NCBI GenBank assembly: GCA_024710445.1 | Contig: JANJUT010000260.1 | Span: 1-6,932, forward strand | Source of the DNA: Thiobacillus sp. | GTDB taxonomy: Bacteria > Pseudomonadota > Gammaproteobacteria > Burkholderiales > Thiobacillaceae | Direction: 5' to 3' | Length of the DNA: 6,932 nt | In this document: positions 6,386-6,932 of the stretch, piece after piece | How the letters are laid out: every line of letters begins with the position of its first letter | How positions within the stretch are numbered: position 1 is the first letter of the stretch | Translations under genes and position numbers: made by a program | The notes under the pieces: generated by a model | Databases searched by the model: none | What the model saw: only the letters and a program-made list of their open reading frames with translations | What the model was told of the DNA's origin: nothing

Positions 6386-6932
6386 TCATTCGCAGAGACG
6401 GTCGAATTTCCGAATAAAGGCTTGCTGTAGATTTGGCTCATGCAACAGCCTTTCACTGTAGTTTTTGACGTAAGCAAGTAGAGCCTCCTGGAAATTGTCT
6501 CGGTAGACGATACGTTCGGCGACACTTACAATCTCACCAGCAGGGCTCTTTGCCAATATGCGCCATCCATTCTTGGTACGCGCTTCATGAAACAAGCCAC
6601 ACCTCACACCAATATAGAAGTCTTGTGCAGTCGCTTCATCGAACGTTGCAGAGAATGGCGCACGTTCCGTTAGAAATGCAACAAAAATATCTTGACTGGA
6701 CTTGTACTCGTCGATTCCCAACGTCTCGCCTTTCTGTACATAGCGATAGTTCTTTCCCTGCTCTGTAGATTCCAGAAATTCGATAAGACTGCACTGGATC
6801 GCGATAATTGCAAATCCTTCGCCCTGAAATGTTCCGTGATCTTGAAGAACTTTGATGGGATGAAGGTAACGCAGGCTCAAGCGTGTTTCATAGAAATCTG
6901 CAAACGCCTCGCGCCATGCCTCGGTATTGCTA
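6386..6932 (-). CDS. Uncharacterised soluble protein with HEPN-like R-x4-H motif (5' end beyond right window edge)
   Basis: The frame ends at TGA 6388-6386 and stays open to the right edge (first full codon 6931-6929), giving 181 residues and no in-frame ATG, so the true start lies outside. An internal TTG at 6880 is a poor start: the 17 residues before it (S-N-T-E-A-W-R-E-A-F-A-D-F-Y...) read as normal protein. No signal peptide or membrane helix is seen. Numbering from the edge, the main features are R21-Y-L-H-P-I, a block G37-E-G-F-A-I-I-A-I-Q46-C-S-L-I-E51-F, and F105-Y-I-G-V-R110-C-G-L-F-H115-E-A-R. The last fits R-x4-H of HEPN ribonuclease domains, although the residue after Arg is Cys rather than the usual polar Asn/Asp. 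I believe similar hypothetical proteins exist but know no function. It is the first visible gene of a pair with the small membrane protein 9 bp downstream. The coding call is strong; the HEPN idea is weak. Confidence 0.75.
   Translation of the reverse strand, partial: SNTEAWREAFADFYETRLSLRYLHPIKVLQDHGTFQGEGFAIIAIQCSLIEFLESTEQGKNYRYVQKGETLGIDEYKSSQDIFVAFLTERAPFSATFDEATAQDFYIGVRCGLFHEARTKNGWRILAKSPAGEIVSVAERIVYRDNFQEALLAYVKNYSERLLHEPNLQQAFIRKFDRLCE

Overview
The window looks like a piece of a betaproteobacterial chromosome (Rhodocyclales or Nitrosomonadales-like; inferred from the GC-rich coding style, the gene order and the protein families). About the first 5.6 kb is GC-rich core-type sequence. 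The last ~870 bases are visibly more AT-rich (one sampled line near 6061 is about 45% G+C), carry no recognised function and look like accessory DNA.

Left block (1-2586, minus strand): a tight three-gene cluster transcribed right to left. It encodes a YqiA-type alpha/beta hydrolase, then, 6 bp on, an RNB-domain (RNase II family) exoribonuclease, then, 30 bp on, the first 42 residues of a TonB-like energy transducer that runs off the left edge. Spacing and shared strand suggest one transcript.

Centre (2589-5584): an AT-rich patch at about 2708-2763 separates the cluster from a divergent plus-strand gene and holds candidate promoters for both directions. The plus-strand gene encodes a 931-residue membrane sensor: two transmembrane helices around a large NIT-like periplasmic domain, then PAS, GGDEF and EAL domains. 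Both c-di-GMP domains keep their catalytic residues, and the GGDEF I-site is present, so the protein could both make and degrade c-di-GMP.

Repeat zone (5585-6070): 486 bases without a convincing gene, packed with inverted repeats. Four separate elements can be delimited, the largest a nested imperfect palindrome of about 125 bases with TTAATTAA in its loop. They resemble dispersed intergenic (REP/MITE-like) repeats.

Right block (6071-6932, minus strand): two genes 9 bp apart. The upstream one runs off the right edge without a start codon. It is an unrecognised soluble protein with an R-x4-H motif like that of HEPN ribonuclease domains. The downstream one encodes a 101-residue protein with two predicted membrane helices. 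A soluble protein paired with a small membrane protein in AT-rich DNA beside a repeat cluster is the most open part of the window, but a function cannot be assigned from sequence alone.
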